Made by a program: the position numbers and the translations under genes
Part shown: positions 5,289 through 5,310 of the stretch, piece by piece
Layout of the letters: every line of letters begins with the position of its first letter
Numbering within the stretch: the first letter of the stretch is position 1
From: Blastococcus sp. CT_GayMR20
GTDB taxonomy: Bacteria; Actinomycetota; Actinomycetes; Mycobacteriales; Geodermatophilaceae
Length of the DNA: 5,310 nt
Direction of reading: 5' to 3'
Assembly (NCBI RefSeq): GCF_004570345.1
Contig: NZ_SPQM01000227.1
Coordinates: 1-5,310, forward strand
The notes under the pieces: generated by a model
The model's input: the letters and a program-made list of their open reading frames with translations, nothing else
Database searches by the model: none
Told to the model about the DNA's origin: nothing

Positions 5289-5310
5289 TCGACGGCCCCG
5301 GCGAACCGGG
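5264..5310 (-). CDS. Partial upstream ORF (3' end only), unidentified, overlapping the Doc-like gene
   Basis: In one minus-strand frame entering from the right edge, the visible codons read RFAGAVEWLGRWQD and end in TGA at 5266-5264. This frame overlaps the ATG of the Doc-like gene (5288) by 25 bases. Such an overlap is typical of two translationally coupled genes, and the position just upstream of a Doc-family toxin is where an antitoxin gene usually sits. Only 14 residues are visible, so the family cannot be named and an antitoxin role is inference from position alone. The frame could also be an open-frame accident in GC-rich DNA. The Doc-like frame itself is also open to the window edge. 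Confidence 0.35.
   Translation of the reverse strand, partial: RFAGAVEWLGRWQD

Overview
The window is very GC-rich and its codons are biased to G or C in the third position, as in a high-GC actinobacterium. A member of the Geodermatophilales (Blastococcus, Geodermatophilus or Modestobacter type) is plausible, but this is inferred from composition and protein style only. Every supported gene lies on the minus strand, so transcription runs from high to low coordinates. The long plus-strand open frames are GC-rich shadows.

In order of transcription the window holds: the last codons of an unidentified gene entering from the right edge (5310-5264); a small Doc/Fic-fold protein with a badly degraded active-site motif (5288-4899); a full-length AidB-type acyl-CoA dehydrogenase (4852-3233); a four-domain cyclic-di-GMP enzyme, PAS-PAS-GGDEF-EAL (3111-997); an NYN-domain putative ribonuclease (880-182, perhaps from 925); and the first codons of a gene leaving at the left edge (124-1), possibly a DUF222/HNH-type protein.

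The gaps between genes are 46, 121, 116 (or 71) and 57 bases. Only the first two genes overlap, so this is a run of same-direction genes rather than one tightly coupled operon. The 121-base gap before the cyclic-di-GMP gene is the likeliest place for an internal promoter. No shared pathway is evident. The genes cover possible toxin-antitoxin, DNA-damage/acyl-CoA, second-messenger and RNA-processing roles.

The points most worth a second look are the Doc-like protein that has lost its catalytic His, a GGDQF diguanylate-cyclase motif next to an intact inhibitory site and an intact EAL domain, and inverted-repeat structures at the starts of three genes. I saw no tRNA, rRNA, CRISPR array, insertion sequence or phage gene, and no convincing intrinsic terminator with a U-tract.
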